Shown: piece after piece, positions 42,351 to 50,747 of the stretch | Layout of the letters: the number at the start of each line of letters is the position of its first letter | Numbering within the stretch: position 1 is the stretch's first letter | Assembly (NCBI GenBank): GCA_041906145.1 | Contig: JAYRJU010000004.1 | Coordinates: forward strand, 262,685-326,684 | Source of the DNA: SHVO01 sp041906145 | Lineage (GTDB): Bacteria > Pseudomonadota > Alphaproteobacteria > Rhodospirillales > Rhodospirillaceae | Length of the DNA stretch: 64,000 nt | Direction of reading: 5' to 3' | Made by a program: the position numbers and the translations under genes | Notes under the pieces: generated by a model | Seen by the model: the letters and a program-made list of their open reading frames with translations, nothing else | Told to the model about the DNA's origin: nothing | The model's database searches: none

Positions 42351-44513
42351 TTAACCGCGCGCGCGCTCAACCGAATTGATGGCCGGCGTCGCCCGCAAAG
42401 CGGCGATGATATTCGTCAGATGCTTCACGCCCCTCACCTCGATGTCCAGCGTCATCTCGAAGAAGTCTTTCGACCGCTTCGCAATCTTGAGGTTCGATAT
42501 ATTTCCTAAATTACGCGCGATGACAGTCGACAGCGCGCCCAGGCTTCCGGCCTCATTGGCGACCACAAGATTGATTCGCCCGATGTGGAGTTCTTTATCC
42601 CGGTCCGGATCCCAAGCGAGATCGATCCAACGTTCCGGCTGATCGGCGAGCTTCTCAAGCTGTTCGCAATCGATCGCGTGAACATCGATACCGTGACCGC
42701 CGCCGGAAATTCCGACAATGCGATCACCTGGCAAGGGATGGCAGCATTCGGCCAGATGCACGGACATGCCGGCGGTTAGTCCCCGAATGGCAATCGCATC
42801 GCCGGCATCCGCTGCGTGTTTCATCCGGGCCTGCGAGAGATTGACGATATTGTCTTCCGCCGCCCCAAGACGGGCACCCGGATACACCGCGACTAGAACT
42901 TCACGGCCCATCAGACGGCCCTCGCCCACCTTGGCGTAAAGATCGTCGATGCTCTCGACGGCAAACTTTTCAAGCGTCCCATTCAAGCCCTTGTCCGTGA
43001 GACTGAGGCCTTCCTTGTTGAAACTCTGCTCGAGGATATGACGGCCGAGCTTGATGTACTCGGCCCGCGCCTCGGCGCGGAAGCGGCGCCGGATGTGCGC
43101 GCGCGCCTTACCGGTGACGACAAACCCTTCCCACTCCGGGGAGGGCTTCTGCGCGGTCGACCTGACGACTTCGACCTGATCGCCATTTTGCAGGCGGGTA
43201 CGTAACGGAACGATACGTCCGTTCACCTTGGCGCCCACGCAGGTGTTTCCGACTTCGGTATGAACGGCGTAGGCGAAATCCACCGGGCTCGCGCCGCGCG
43301 GCAATGCAATCAGATCGCCCTTCGGGGTGAAGCAGAAGACCTGGTCGTGGAACATCTCGAGCTTGGTGTGCTCGAGGAATTCTTGCGGCGACTGGGCGTG
43401 CTCGAGGATATCGAGCAGTTCGCGCAGCCACGAATACTGGCGGCCTTCGACCGGCTTCGCGGTCGAGCCGAACAGATCCTCCGACTTGTAGCGCCAGTGA
43501 CTGGCGACGCCGAGTTCCGCCACCTCATGCATCTTGTGGGTGCGGATCTGAATCTCGATGCGGTGACGTTCCGGACCAATCACCGACGTATGGATCGAAC
43601 GATACCCGTTGCGCTTGGGAGTCGAGATGTAATCCTTGAAGCGTCCGGGTACCGTCGGATAGTGCGTGTGGATGATGCCGAGCACGCGATAGCAGTCTGC
43701 GTTGCTGTCGACCATGATGCGGAAGGCCATGATGTCCGAGAGCTGTTCGAAGCTCACGTCCTTGATCTGCATCTTGCGCCAGATTGAATACGGTGTCTTT
43801 TCGCGGCCCGAGATGTAACCCTCGACGCCCGCCTCCTGCATCACCTGATCCAGCTCGTCCATGATCTTCACGACGAGATCGCCGCCGTGGAGCTCAAGGA
43901 ACTTGAGGCGCGTCATAATCGAGGCGCGCGCTTCCGGATGGAGTTCAGAGAACGCCAGGTCCTCCAGTTCGGTCTTGATTTCCTGCATGCCGATGCGCTC
44001 GGCCAGCGGCGCGTAGATTTCCATCGTCTCCATGGCGATGGATTTACGCTTCGCCGGATCCGAGATGAACCGCAGCGTACGCATATTGTGCAGACGGTCG
44101 GCGAGCTTCACGAGCAGCACACGAATATCTTCCGACATCGCGAGCACGAACTTGCGGAAGTTCTCGGCCTGTTTGGTCTCGATGTTCTGGATCTGGATTT
44201 TCGCGAGCTTGGTCACGCCGTCGACCAAGCGCGCGACTTCGTCACCGAACAGGCCGCGCACGTCTTCGAGCGTCACCTTGGTATCCTCGACGATATCGTG
44301 CAGCAGCGCAGTGACGATGGAAGCCGTATCCAGCTTGTAGCTGGTCAGAATGCCGGCCACTTCGATCGGATGAGAGAAATACGGATCGCCCGAGGCGCGC
44401 TTCTGCGTACCATGCATCTTCATGGCGTAAACGTAGGCGCGGTTGAGCGAGTCTTCGTCCGCTTCCGGATCGTAGGACTTTACGCGTTCAACAAGTTCGA
44501 ATTGGCGCATCAT
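42351..44513 (-). CDS. rsh: Bifunctional (p)ppGpp synthetase/hydrolase (RelA/SpoT homologue)
   Basis: A 720-residue enzyme of the stringent response. The hydrolase HD domain is intact ('FSHPIEVAGILTSYKLDTAS', 'IVTALLHDIVEDTKV'). The synthetase domain shows 'RMQIKDVSFEQLSDIMAFRI'-like RelA sequence with 'YRSIHTSVIGPERHRIEIQI'. TGS ('VFCFTPKGDLIALPRGASPV') and C-terminal ACT domains follow. Both catalytic halves look functional, as expected for the single Rsh of alphaproteobacteria. It is downstream of rpoZ, the standard rpoZ-rsh order. Confidence 0.96.
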   Translation of the reverse strand: MMRQFELVERVKSYDPEADEDSLNRAYVYAMKMHGTQKRASGDPYFSHPIEVAGILTSYKLDTASIVTALLHDIVEDTKVTLEDVRGLFGDEVARLVDGVTKLAKIQIQNIETKQAENFRKFVLAMSEDIRVLLVKLADRLHNMRTLRFISDPAKRKSIAMETMEIYAPLAERIGMQEIKTELEDLAFSELHPEARASIMTRLKFLELHGGDLVVKIMDELDQVMQEAGVEGYISGREKTPYSIWRKMQIKDVSFEQLSDIMAFRIMVDSNADCYRVLGIIHTHYPTVPGRFKDYISTPKRNGYRSIHTSVIGPERHRIEIQIRTHKMHEVAELGVASHWRYKSEDLFGSTAKPVEGRQYSWLRELLDILEHAQSPQEFLEHTKLEMFHDQVFCFTPKGDLIALPRGASPVDFAYAVHTEVGNTCVGAKVNGRIVPLRTRLQNGDQVEVVRSTAQKPSPEWEGFVVTGKARAHIRRRFRAEARAEYIKLGRHILEQSFNKEGLSLTDKGLNGTLEKFAVESIDDLYAKVGEGRLMGREVLVAVYPGARLGAAEDNIVNLSQARMKHAADAGDAIAIRGLTAGMSVHLAECCHPLPGDRIVGISGGGHGIDVHAIDCEQLEKLADQPERWIDLAWDPDRDKELHIGRINLVVANEAGSLGALSTVIARNLGNISNLKIAKRSKDFFEMTLDIEVRGVKHLTNIIAALRATPAINSVERARG

Positions 44514-44622
44514 GATGACGCACCGTTATGGGAGATTCGGGCCGAACTAAGGGACCGGCGCGGCAGAGGGTATGACGCTGCGCTCGCGAGACCTGAGATC
44601 TGTGCGTGCGCGCGCCTGCCCA

Positions 44623-45069
44623 TTACCCCTTGCTGTCGTCCATTTCGGCGCCGACGTCCTCGAAGGACACCTTCGGATGCGAGCCCGTCTGCTTTGGCTG
44701 CGCTTCCTCTTCTTCTTCGTCTTCGCCTTCGACGCCCATGCCAGCCGCAGCCGCCATCTGCTCGCTCATCTGACCGGCAATGCCGGCGAATTCCGGGTTC
44801 GAGGCCATGGCGTCAAAACCGTCTTCTTCCGGCTCGTCCACTTCGACATGACGCTGCAAGCTCTGCACCAGCGAATTATGAAGTTCTTCCGGGCTGACCT
44901 TCTCGTCGGCGATCTCGCGCAGCGCGACGACCGGGTTCTTGTCGTTGTCGCGGTCGAGGCGCGGCTCGGCTCCGGCGGAGATCTCGCGCGACCGTTGCGC
45001 GGCGACCATCACCAATTCAAACCGATTGGGCACTTTCTCAACGCAGTCTTCGACCGTAACGCGGGCCAT
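44623..45069 (-). CDS. rpoZ: RNA polymerase omega subunit
   Basis: A 148-residue protein. The N-terminal omega core reads 'MARVTVEDCVEKVPNRFELV', 'MVAAQRSREISAGAEPRLDR' and 'KNPVVALREIADEKVSPEEL'. The tail of about 75 residues is unusually acidic, with a run of glutamates after 'GMGVEGED', and is longer than in the E. coli subunit; alphaproteobacterial omegas are often extended. The gene is followed by rsh, the usual neighbour. Confidence 0.95.
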   Translation of the reverse strand: MARVTVEDCVEKVPNRFELVMVAAQRSREISAGAEPRLDRDNDKNPVVALREIADEKVSPEELHNSLVQSLQRHVEVDEPEEDGFDAMASNPEFAGIAGQMSEQMAAAAGMGVEGEDEEEEEAQPKQTGSHPKVSFEDVGAEMDDSKG

Positions 45070-45238
45070 CGTCGTCCTCGCTTAAGATTGTTTAAGGTGC
45101 GCGCAAATGAGGAACGGGTCAACGCCGTCCCCCTCCATTCCCTGATATAGGAATGTGAGCGTACCTTGGAAAGCGGGCCTATGTACCCGCTGTGGACGCT
45201 CGGCTCAAGGGGTTACCACCCAGCGCCCCTGCCGGCGC

Positions 45239-45727
45239 CTAGCCGGCCAGCCGGCTAATCCCCTGTTCTGGAAGCCTCGCCGCGAGATTTTCCGCCGTTT
45301 CCCCAAGAACGGGATGACGCCAATTCGGCGCTAGGTCCCGCAGCGGAAAAAGGACAAAAGCGCGTTCATGGAGCCGTGGGTGGGGCAAAATCGGGTCCGC
45401 GTCGATCCGAACGGCGTCCCCATAAGCCAGAAGGTCCAAATCGAGGGTCCGCGCAGCGTTGGGCGACGTCCTCAGGCGGCCGAAAGCGGCTTCGGTCAGA
45501 TGGAGCGCCGCCAACAGCCCTGCAGGCGACAACGCCGTCTCGACCCGGGCCACCCCGTTCACGAACCAGGGCTGGTCGGACACCGGTATTGGAGCGGTCT
45601 CATACCAAGGCGAGCGCTCGGCGACCACGACGCCTAGACGGCCTAGGTGAACGAGCGCCGCCTCGCAGGTCTGGAGCGGCGTCCCGGCCGCACTCGGAAG
45701 GTTGGCGCCGACGCCGATGAAAATCAT
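45239..45727 (-). CDS. folK: HPPK (folate pathway pyrophosphokinase)
   Basis: A 162-residue 2-amino-4-hydroxy-6-hydroxymethyl-dihydropteridine pyrophosphokinase. 'IFIGVGANLPS', 'PWYETAPIPVSDQPWFVNGV' and 'NAARTLDLDLLAYGD' (Mg-binding Asp pair) with 'LPHPRLHERAFVLFPLRDLA' are the family signature. It sits 169 bp upstream of rpoZ on the same strand. Confidence 0.94.
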   Translation of the reverse strand: MIFIGVGANLPSAAGTPLQTCEAALVHLGRLGVVVAERSPWYETAPIPVSDQPWFVNGVARVETALSPAGLLAALHLTEAAFGRLRTSPNAARTLDLDLLAYGDAVRIDADPILPHPRLHERAFVLFPLRDLAPNWRHPVLGETAENLAARLPEQGISRLAG

Positions 45728-45854
45728 GAGAGCGACCCAAATATTTCGCGGAAGATTCCGGGGGATGCAGCGTTCCCTCTACATCTGAAAGGTGAATAGG
45801 CTTGTTGGATTGACCAACGCAAGCTTCTTTCGAAAGCTAACCTGTTTTCTCAAA

Positions 45855-45883
45855 TTAGACTTTTATCTTATTGTTTATATTAT
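45855..45883 (+). promoter_or_regulatory. Promoter of the NYN-domain gene
   Basis: TTAGAC (45855-45860), a 17-bp spacer and TATTAT (45878-45883) lie in a strikingly AT-rich stretch just before the GTG at 45899. The expected start near 45890 leaves a leader of about 9 nt that contains GGAG. Confidence 0.55.
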
Positions 45884-45898
45884 ATTTCGGAGATTTTC

Positions 45899-46447
45899 GT
45901 GATTTTTTATCCCGAAGAACGGCTCGCCATTTTCGTCGATGGCGCCAACCTCTACGCCACCGCAAAAGCGCTCGGCTTCGACATCGATTACCGGCGTCTC
46001 CTCGCCCTGTTCGCCGCCAAAGGGCGGCTACTGCGCGCGTTCTATTACACCGCGCTGATGGAGGACCAGGAGTACTCGCCCCTACGCCCATTGGTTGACT
46101 GGCTGGACTACAACGGCTTCACCGTCGTGACCAAACCGGCCAAGGAATTCACCGATCACGCCGGCCGCCGGCGTAGCAAAAGCAACATAGACATCGAGGT
46201 CGCGGTGGACATGCTCGAGATCGCGGACCGGGTCGATCACATCGTGCTCTTGTCCGGGGACGGAGACTTCCGCCGGCTGGTGGAAAGTGTTCAGCGCCGC
46301 GGCGTCCGGGTGTCGGTCGTCTCGAGCATCAAGACCCAGCCGGCGATGATCTCCGACGAACTGCGGCGCCAGGCCGACAACTACGTCGATCTTGTTGAAC
46401 TCCAGGGAAGTATCGCGAGGGTTGCGCCGGCCGTTCAGGTGGCTTAA
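45899..46447 (+). CDS. NYN-domain (LabA/DUF88-like) putative RNase
   Basis: A 182-residue protein from GTG 45899. It has the PIN-like NYN fold with acidic metal-ligand positions in 'RLAIFVDGANLYATAKALGF', 'KSNIDIEVAVDMLEIADRVD' and 'HIVLLSGDGDFRRLVESVQR'. The last part ('SSIKTQPAMISDELRRQADN', 'YVDL') matches the LabA/DUF88 group. NYN proteins are proposed metal-dependent RNases. A uracil-DNA glycosylase gene starts 9 bp after its stop, so the pair is probably one transcript. Confidence 0.9.
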   Translation: MIFYPEERLAIFVDGANLYATAKALGFDIDYRRLLALFAAKGRLLRAFYYTALMEDQEYSPLRPLVDWLDYNGFTVVTKPAKEFTDHAGRRRSKSNIDIEVAVDMLEIADRVDHIVLLSGDGDFRRLVESVQRRGVRVSVVSSIKTQPAMISDELRRQADNYVDLVELQGSIARVAPAVQVA

Positions 46448-46456
46448 CAGCCATCT

Positions 46457-47101
46457 ATGCCGCCCGATACCCCGCCTAAGGACTGCCAGCTATGCCCACG
46501 GCTGGCTGAATTCCGCCAAACCAACCGCGCCGCTTTCCCCGACTGGCACAACGACCCCGTGCCGGCCTTCGGCGAGCTGGACGCGCGCATGCTCATCGTG
46601 GGGCTGGCGCCCGGCCTGCGCGGCGCAAACCGGACGGGCCGCCCGTTCACCGGCGACTATGCGGGCGAACTCCTCTATCCGAGCCTTATCAAGTTCGGGC
46701 GGGCCAAAGGTGTTTACGGCGTGTCCATTGATGACGGGCTGAGGCTAGTCGAGACGCGGATCACCAACGCGGTGCGCTGTGTTCCGCCTGAAAACAAACC
46801 GACCCCGGTCGAACAGAAAACCTGCCGTCGGTTTTTGGTGGCCGAAATCGCCTCGATGCCCCGTTTGACGTCGATTTTTGTGCTCGGACGCATCGCCCAC
46901 GACGCCGTTTTGTCGACTTTGGGCCTGCGCAAGGCCGCTTATCCGTTCGGCCATGGCGTGGTACATAGTTTCGATAAAAAACTATTTATGACGGATTCCT
47001 ATCACTGCTCCCGCTATAACGTGAACACGGGCGTGCTTACCGAAGCCATGTTCCATGGCGCGTTGAACCAGGCCATAAACGCAATTAATCGAACGGCTTA
47101 G
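46457..47101 (+). CDS. Uracil-DNA glycosylase, family 5 (UdgB-like)
   Basis: A 214-residue iron-sulphur uracil-DNA glycosylase. The active-site loop 'IVGLAPGLRGANRTGRPFTG' has Ala-Pro-Gly where family 4 enzymes carry Glu-Ala-Pro-Gly, which places it in family 5. 'TNAVRCVPPENKP' and 'SYHCSRYNVNTG' are conserved. Cys10 and Cys13 ('DCQLCPRL') with Cys in 'VRCV' and 'KTCRRF' supply the 4Fe-4S cluster. It removes uracil, and in some members hypoxanthine, from DNA. It is in an operon with the NYN gene. Confidence 0.9.
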   Translation: MPPDTPPKDCQLCPRLAEFRQTNRAAFPDWHNDPVPAFGELDARMLIVGLAPGLRGANRTGRPFTGDYAGELLYPSLIKFGRAKGVYGVSIDDGLRLVETRITNAVRCVPPENKPTPVEQKTCRRFLVAEIASMPRLTSIFVLGRIAHDAVLSTLGLRKAAYPFGHGVVHSFDKKLFMTDSYHCSRYNVNTGVLTEAMFHGALNQAINAINRTA

Positions 47102-47172
47102 GGTGTGCTTAATAACTCCAGGTGTATTTAACCCCGGACGCTCACCTTGGATGGGAATGGTAAGAGTACGTC

Positions 47173-47955
47173 ATGGATCGCGGGGCTATTTTAAAAGCGT
47201 TCGAAGCTAACCTGTGGGATCGCGCAGCTTTCCTGCCGAAAGCGCGCAAGGATTCCACGGTCGAGGAGACCTCGGAGCTCTTGCTGGTCGATTCCGGCCT
47301 CCCCAACGCCACCTTCAACACCATAGGTAAGTGCTCGCTTCATCCGCGCTTCGGCGCCGATCGTGTCGAGGCGGCGATCAAGCATTTTCAGAGCAAGAAG
47401 ATCCCCTTCACCTGGATCATCGGCCCCCTCTCCGGCCACGGCGCGATGGAACCGACCTTGAAGAGCTTCGGCCTTGCCAGCCCCGGCGACGAATGGGTGA
47501 TGGCAATGTCGCTCGACACCGTGAACATCCCCGGCACGATTCCCAGCGGCCTCGACGTAAAGCGTGTCGCGAATGCCGCGCAGGTCGAACAATTCGCCGA
47601 CGTCCTCACCGCCGCGACGGCCGGTGATGAAACCATCAAGACATTCTACACGGACACCAAGGAAGCCATCATCGCGCCGGCGTCGCCGCTGCGCTTCTAT
47701 ATCGGCTACGTCGGCAACGAGCCGGCGGCCGTGCTTGAGGCGTTCAGCGCCCACGGGATTCTGAATTTCTACACGATGGGTTCGCCCGCCGCGTTCCGCG
47801 GTAAAGGCTATACGGCCGGATTGATGATCGCAGCGCTGAAGGATGCCAAGAAGGCAGGCCTGCGCCTTGCAAGCCTGCAGACCCCGGAAGCAGGACGTGC
47901 CGCGTACGAACGGCTCGGCTTCAAGCCGGCCGCCCGCATCGCGGCGTACCGCTAA
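47173..47955 (+). CDS. GNAT-family N-acetyltransferase
   Basis: A 260-residue protein. The C-terminal half is a GNAT fold with the acetyl-CoA loop in 'TMGSPAAFRGKGYTAGLMIA' and 'LRLASLQTPEAGRAAYERLG'. The N-terminal half ('EETSELLLVDSGLPNATFNT', 'FTWIIGPLSGHGAMEPTLKS') resembles the extra domain of GNATs that act on small amines. The substrate is unknown. It stands alone and is convergent with the glutathione peroxidase gene (3 bp between stops). Confidence 0.85.
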   Translation: MDRGAILKAFEANLWDRAAFLPKARKDSTVEETSELLLVDSGLPNATFNTIGKCSLHPRFGADRVEAAIKHFQSKKIPFTWIIGPLSGHGAMEPTLKSFGLASPGDEWVMAMSLDTVNIPGTIPSGLDVKRVANAAQVEQFADVLTAATAGDETIKTFYTDTKEAIIAPASPLRFYIGYVGNEPAAVLEAFSAHGILNFYTMGSPAAFRGKGYTAGLMIAALKDAKKAGLRLASLQTPEAGRAAYERLGFKPAARIAAYR

Positions 47956-47958
47956 AAA

Positions 47959-48513
47959 TCACTTCGCGAGAGCCTTATCGACCGCGGCTTTGATCTCCGC
48001 GCTTTCGGGTTTCACCGCACTCGGGAAGGCGGCGACCAGCTCACCCTTGGTGTTCACAAGGTACTTATGGAAGTTCCACTTCGGCGTATTGCTTTCGCCG
48101 AGGGTTGCTTTCGCCCACTTGTAGAAAGGGTGCGCGCCGCCGCCGACGACATCCACCTTCTCGGTCATTGGGAAATCGACCGCGTAATTGGCCTCGCAGA
48201 AGGTTTTGATCTCGGCCGATGAGCCTGGCTCCTGCGAACCAAAATTATTGGCCGGCACGCCAAGCACGACGAGCCCCTTGTCCTTGTAGGACTTCCACAG
48301 ACTCTCGAGCCCTTCGTATTGCGGCGTGTAGCCGCAGAACGAGGCGGTATTGACCACCAGTACGGCTTTGCCCTTGTACTGCGACATATCGAGCTTACCG
48401 CCTTCGAGCTTTTCGAAGACGAAGTCGTGTGCTGTTTCCGCCATTGCCGGGCCTCCCATCATCGCAGCGGCAAACGCCGCCGCCAGGATCGTCTTCAGCA
48501 TCGTCTTAGCCAT
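47959..48513 (-). CDS. Secreted glutathione peroxidase-family protein
   Basis: I start at ATG 48513 (184 residues), which yields a clean signal peptide ending 'GGPAMA'; the longer frame runs through the upstream gene. The peroxidase fold is complete: 'KAVLVVNTASFCGYTPQYEG' with peroxidatic Cys60 replacing selenocysteine, 'LGVPANNFGSQEPGSSAEIK', 'TFCEANYAVDFPMTEKVDV' with a second Cys, and 'PKWNFHKYLV'. A periplasmic location suggests thioredoxin-type reductants rather than glutathione. It overlaps the molybdopterin gene upstream by 8 bp. Confidence 0.9.
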   Translation of the reverse strand: MAKTMLKTILAAAFAAAMMGGPAMAETAHDFVFEKLEGGKLDMSQYKGKAVLVVNTASFCGYTPQYEGLESLWKSYKDKGLVVLGVPANNFGSQEPGSSAEIKTFCEANYAVDFPMTEKVDVVGGGAHPFYKWAKATLGESNTPKWNFHKYLVNTKGELVAAFPSAVKPESAEIKAAVDKALAK

Positions 48514-49168
48514 AACGTTGCTCCTTCCACGGATCACCGCGCATATGATACCCGCGCGCTTCCCAATATCCAGGCTGATCTTGGTCCATAAAAGTGATGT
48601 GGCGCAGCCACTTGGCGCTTTTCCAGAAATACAGATGCGGAACGACCAGGCGTACCGGGCCGCCATGCTCCTTGGCCAAAGGCTTGCCGTGCCAGGTATG
48701 CGCGATCAGGACCTCGTCGCGGTCGACATCGGTCAGCGGCACGTTCGTTGAATAGCCGTCAAAGCTTTTGAGCATCAGGAACTTCGCGCTCGGCAGCGGT
48801 TTTACCTGTTCAAGAAGGGTGCGCATGGCCACGCCCTTCCATTCGTTGTCGTAACGCGACCAGGTCGTGACGCAATGAATGTCGTTCGTGAGCGTGACTT
48901 GCGGCTGCGCCGCCAGCGCCGCCCAATCCCATTTGATGGTATTGGTCACGCGACCGCCAACCGTGAGGCTCCACTCCGCCTGACTGAGATTGGGTTGGAT
49001 CCCGAGATCGAGGACCGGAAAATCTTCGGTGACGCGTTGGCCGGGAGGCTGGCGTTCCTGCGGCGGCGCAGTGGCGCCGGTGAGCCCTCGGCCGGTCCTC
49101 GCCCACTGTTCCTTGGTACGGATCAGCTTCTCTTTGACGCCCTGTGGCCCGTCGTCGGTATCGCTCAT
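48506..49168 (-). CDS. Cytoplasmic sulfite oxidase-family molybdopterin enzyme
   Basis: A 220-residue protein (ATG 49168, 5 bp after the smpB stop). It is an Oxidored_molyb domain protein related to MsrP/YedY, with the molybdenum-ligand Cys99 in 'TNDIHCVTTWSRYDNEWKGV' and the cofactor segments 'HTWHGKPLAKEHGGPVRLVV', 'PHLYFWKSAKWLRHITFMDQ' and 'PGYWEARGYHMRGDPW'. There is no Tat or Sec signal, so it acts in the cytoplasm, unlike MsrP. The substrate is unknown. smpB, this gene and the peroxidase gene form a tight minus-strand run. Confidence 0.9.
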   Translation of the reverse strand: MSDTDDGPQGVKEKLIRTKEQWARTGRGLTGATAPPQERQPPGQRVTEDFPVLDLGIQPNLSQAEWSLTVGGRVTNTIKWDWAALAAQPQVTLTNDIHCVTTWSRYDNEWKGVAMRTLLEQVKPLPSAKFLMLKSFDGYSTNVPLTDVDRDEVLIAHTWHGKPLAKEHGGPVRLVVPHLYFWKSAKWLRHITFMDQDQPGYWEARGYHMRGDPWKEQRYG

Positions 49169-49173
49169 GGCTG

Positions 49174-49644
49174 TTAGCCTTTCGCGCGCATGATGCGCGA
49201 TTGCTCGCGCTCCCACTCCCGCTTCTTGATGTCGTCGCGGCGGTCGATGCTGTTCTTACCCTTGGCGAGGCCGAGCTGCACTTTCGCCAAACCACGATCG
49301 TTGAAATAGAGGCTGAGCGGCACGACCGTCATCCCCTTGCGGCCGATCGCGGCCATGATCTGGTCGACTTCCTTGCGCTTCACCAAAAGTTTGCGTTTCC
49401 GCTTCTCATCATGCTGGAAATGGCTGGCGCCCTCGTAAGTCGGGATATGGCAGTTCACGAGGAAGATCTCGCCGTCATAGACCTGGGCAAAGGCCTCGGT
49501 CAGCGTGCAGCGGCCATGGCGCAGCGATTTCACTTCGCTGCCGGTCAGCACGATGCCGGCGTCGATGGTGTCTTCGATAGAATAATCGCGGCGCGCCTTG
49601 CGGTTCTGCGCAACGCCGCCGTGGGAGATCAGTTCTTTGGCCAT
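49174..49644 (-). CDS. smpB: SsrA-binding protein SmpB
   Basis: A 156-residue tmRNA partner for trans-translation. 'VAQNRKARRDYSIEDTIDAG', 'IVLTGSEVKSLRHGRCTLTE', 'FLVNCHIPTYEGAS' and the basic C-terminal tail 'LAKGKNSIDRRDDIKKREWE' are standard. It is downstream of dapA, a common alphaproteobacterial pair. Confidence 0.97.
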   Translation of the reverse strand: MAKELISHGGVAQNRKARRDYSIEDTIDAGIVLTGSEVKSLRHGRCTLTEAFAQVYDGEIFLVNCHIPTYEGASHFQHDEKRKRKLLVKRKEVDQIMAAIGRKGMTVVPLSLYFNDRGLAKVQLGLAKGKNSIDRRDDIKKREWEREQSRIMRAKG

Positions 49645-49695
49645 GGCTTATATGTAGGGACGAAAGGCCGTTTGGTCAAAAGTTGACCAAATGCC

Positions 49696-50571
49696 CTAAT
49701 TCAGGAGCCCCGCTCCCCGCATCGCCTCTTCCACCCGGGCCTTGGCCTTCATCGACAGCGGCACCAGGGGCAACCGGACGTCCGGATCGCACTTGCCGAG
49801 CAGGCTGGCGGCGAACTTCACCGGGGTGGGGTTGGTCTCCACGAACATGGCATCATGGACCGGCGACAGCACATCGCGGATGCGGAATACGTCGTCATAG
49901 GCGCCGAGGTGCCAGGCGTCCTGCAACTGCGCGCAGAGGCGCGGCGCGATGTTCGCGGTCACTGAAATACAGCCCCGCCCGCCATGCGCGAGAAACGCGA
50001 CAGCGGTTCCATCTTCACCGGACAGGTGGCAGAAGTCCTCGCCGAACTCCAAACGGGAGCGGATCGGGCGCATCAGGTCGTTCGTCGCATCCTTCACGCC
50101 GACAATGTTCTTGTGGGCGGATAAACTGGCCATCGTCTCGATCGACATGTCGATCACGCTGCGGCCCGGAATGTTGTAGATGATGATCGGCAGATCCACG
50201 GCATTCGCGATCGCCATGTAGTGCTGATACATGCCTTCCTGGGTCGGCTTGTTATAGTACGGCGTCACCACGAGGGCGGCGTCCGCCCCGGCCTTCTTGG
50301 CATGCTTGGTCAGCTGAATGGCTTCTTCGGTCGAGTTTGACCCCGTGCCGGCGATGACCGGAACCCGGCCCTTGGCGACTTCGACGCAAAGCTCGATCAC
50401 GCGGTTATGTTCGTCGTGCGACAGGGTCGGAGACTCACCCGTCGTTCCGCACGGCACGAACCCATGGCTACCCTCTTTGATCTGCCATTCGATGAAGTCC
50501 TGATAGGCCTTCTCGTCAACGGCGCCCTTCTTGAAGGGGGTAATGAGGGCTGTGATGGAACCGCGGAACAT
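49696..50571 (-). CDS. dapA: 4-hydroxy-tetrahydrodipicolinate synthase
   Basis: A 291-residue TIM-barrel class I aldolase that commits aspartate semialdehyde to lysine and diaminopimelate. The Schiff-base lysine is Lys160 ('IVGVKDATNDLMRP') and Tyr132 lies in 'IIIYNIPGRSVIDMS'; 'GFVPCGTTGESPTLSHDEHN' binds pyruvate. It is divergent from the lytic transglycosylase gene and 51 bp upstream of smpB. Confidence 0.97.
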   Translation of the reverse strand: MFRGSITALITPFKKGAVDEKAYQDFIEWQIKEGSHGFVPCGTTGESPTLSHDEHNRVIELCVEVAKGRVPVIAGTGSNSTEEAIQLTKHAKKAGADAALVVTPYYNKPTQEGMYQHYMAIANAVDLPIIIYNIPGRSVIDMSIETMASLSAHKNIVGVKDATNDLMRPIRSRLEFGEDFCHLSGEDGTAVAFLAHGGRGCISVTANIAPRLCAQLQDAWHLGAYDDVFRIRDVLSPVHDAMFVETNPTPVKFAASLLGKCDPDVRLPLVPLSMKAKARVEEAMRGAGLLN

Positions 50572-50747
50572 CTTAAAGCTCCTAGCAAGTGAGACGGCTG
50601 TTACCGTCCTGAATGAGGCCGGACATTATCACAGACGTCCGGGGCGACAAGAACCCAGGGATTCCCGCGCCTTGCGCACACGTAATGCCCTGGAACCCCT
50701 GCATTTACTTGACGTTTCGGCGTCCGCGTAAGACAACAGACGCGGAT

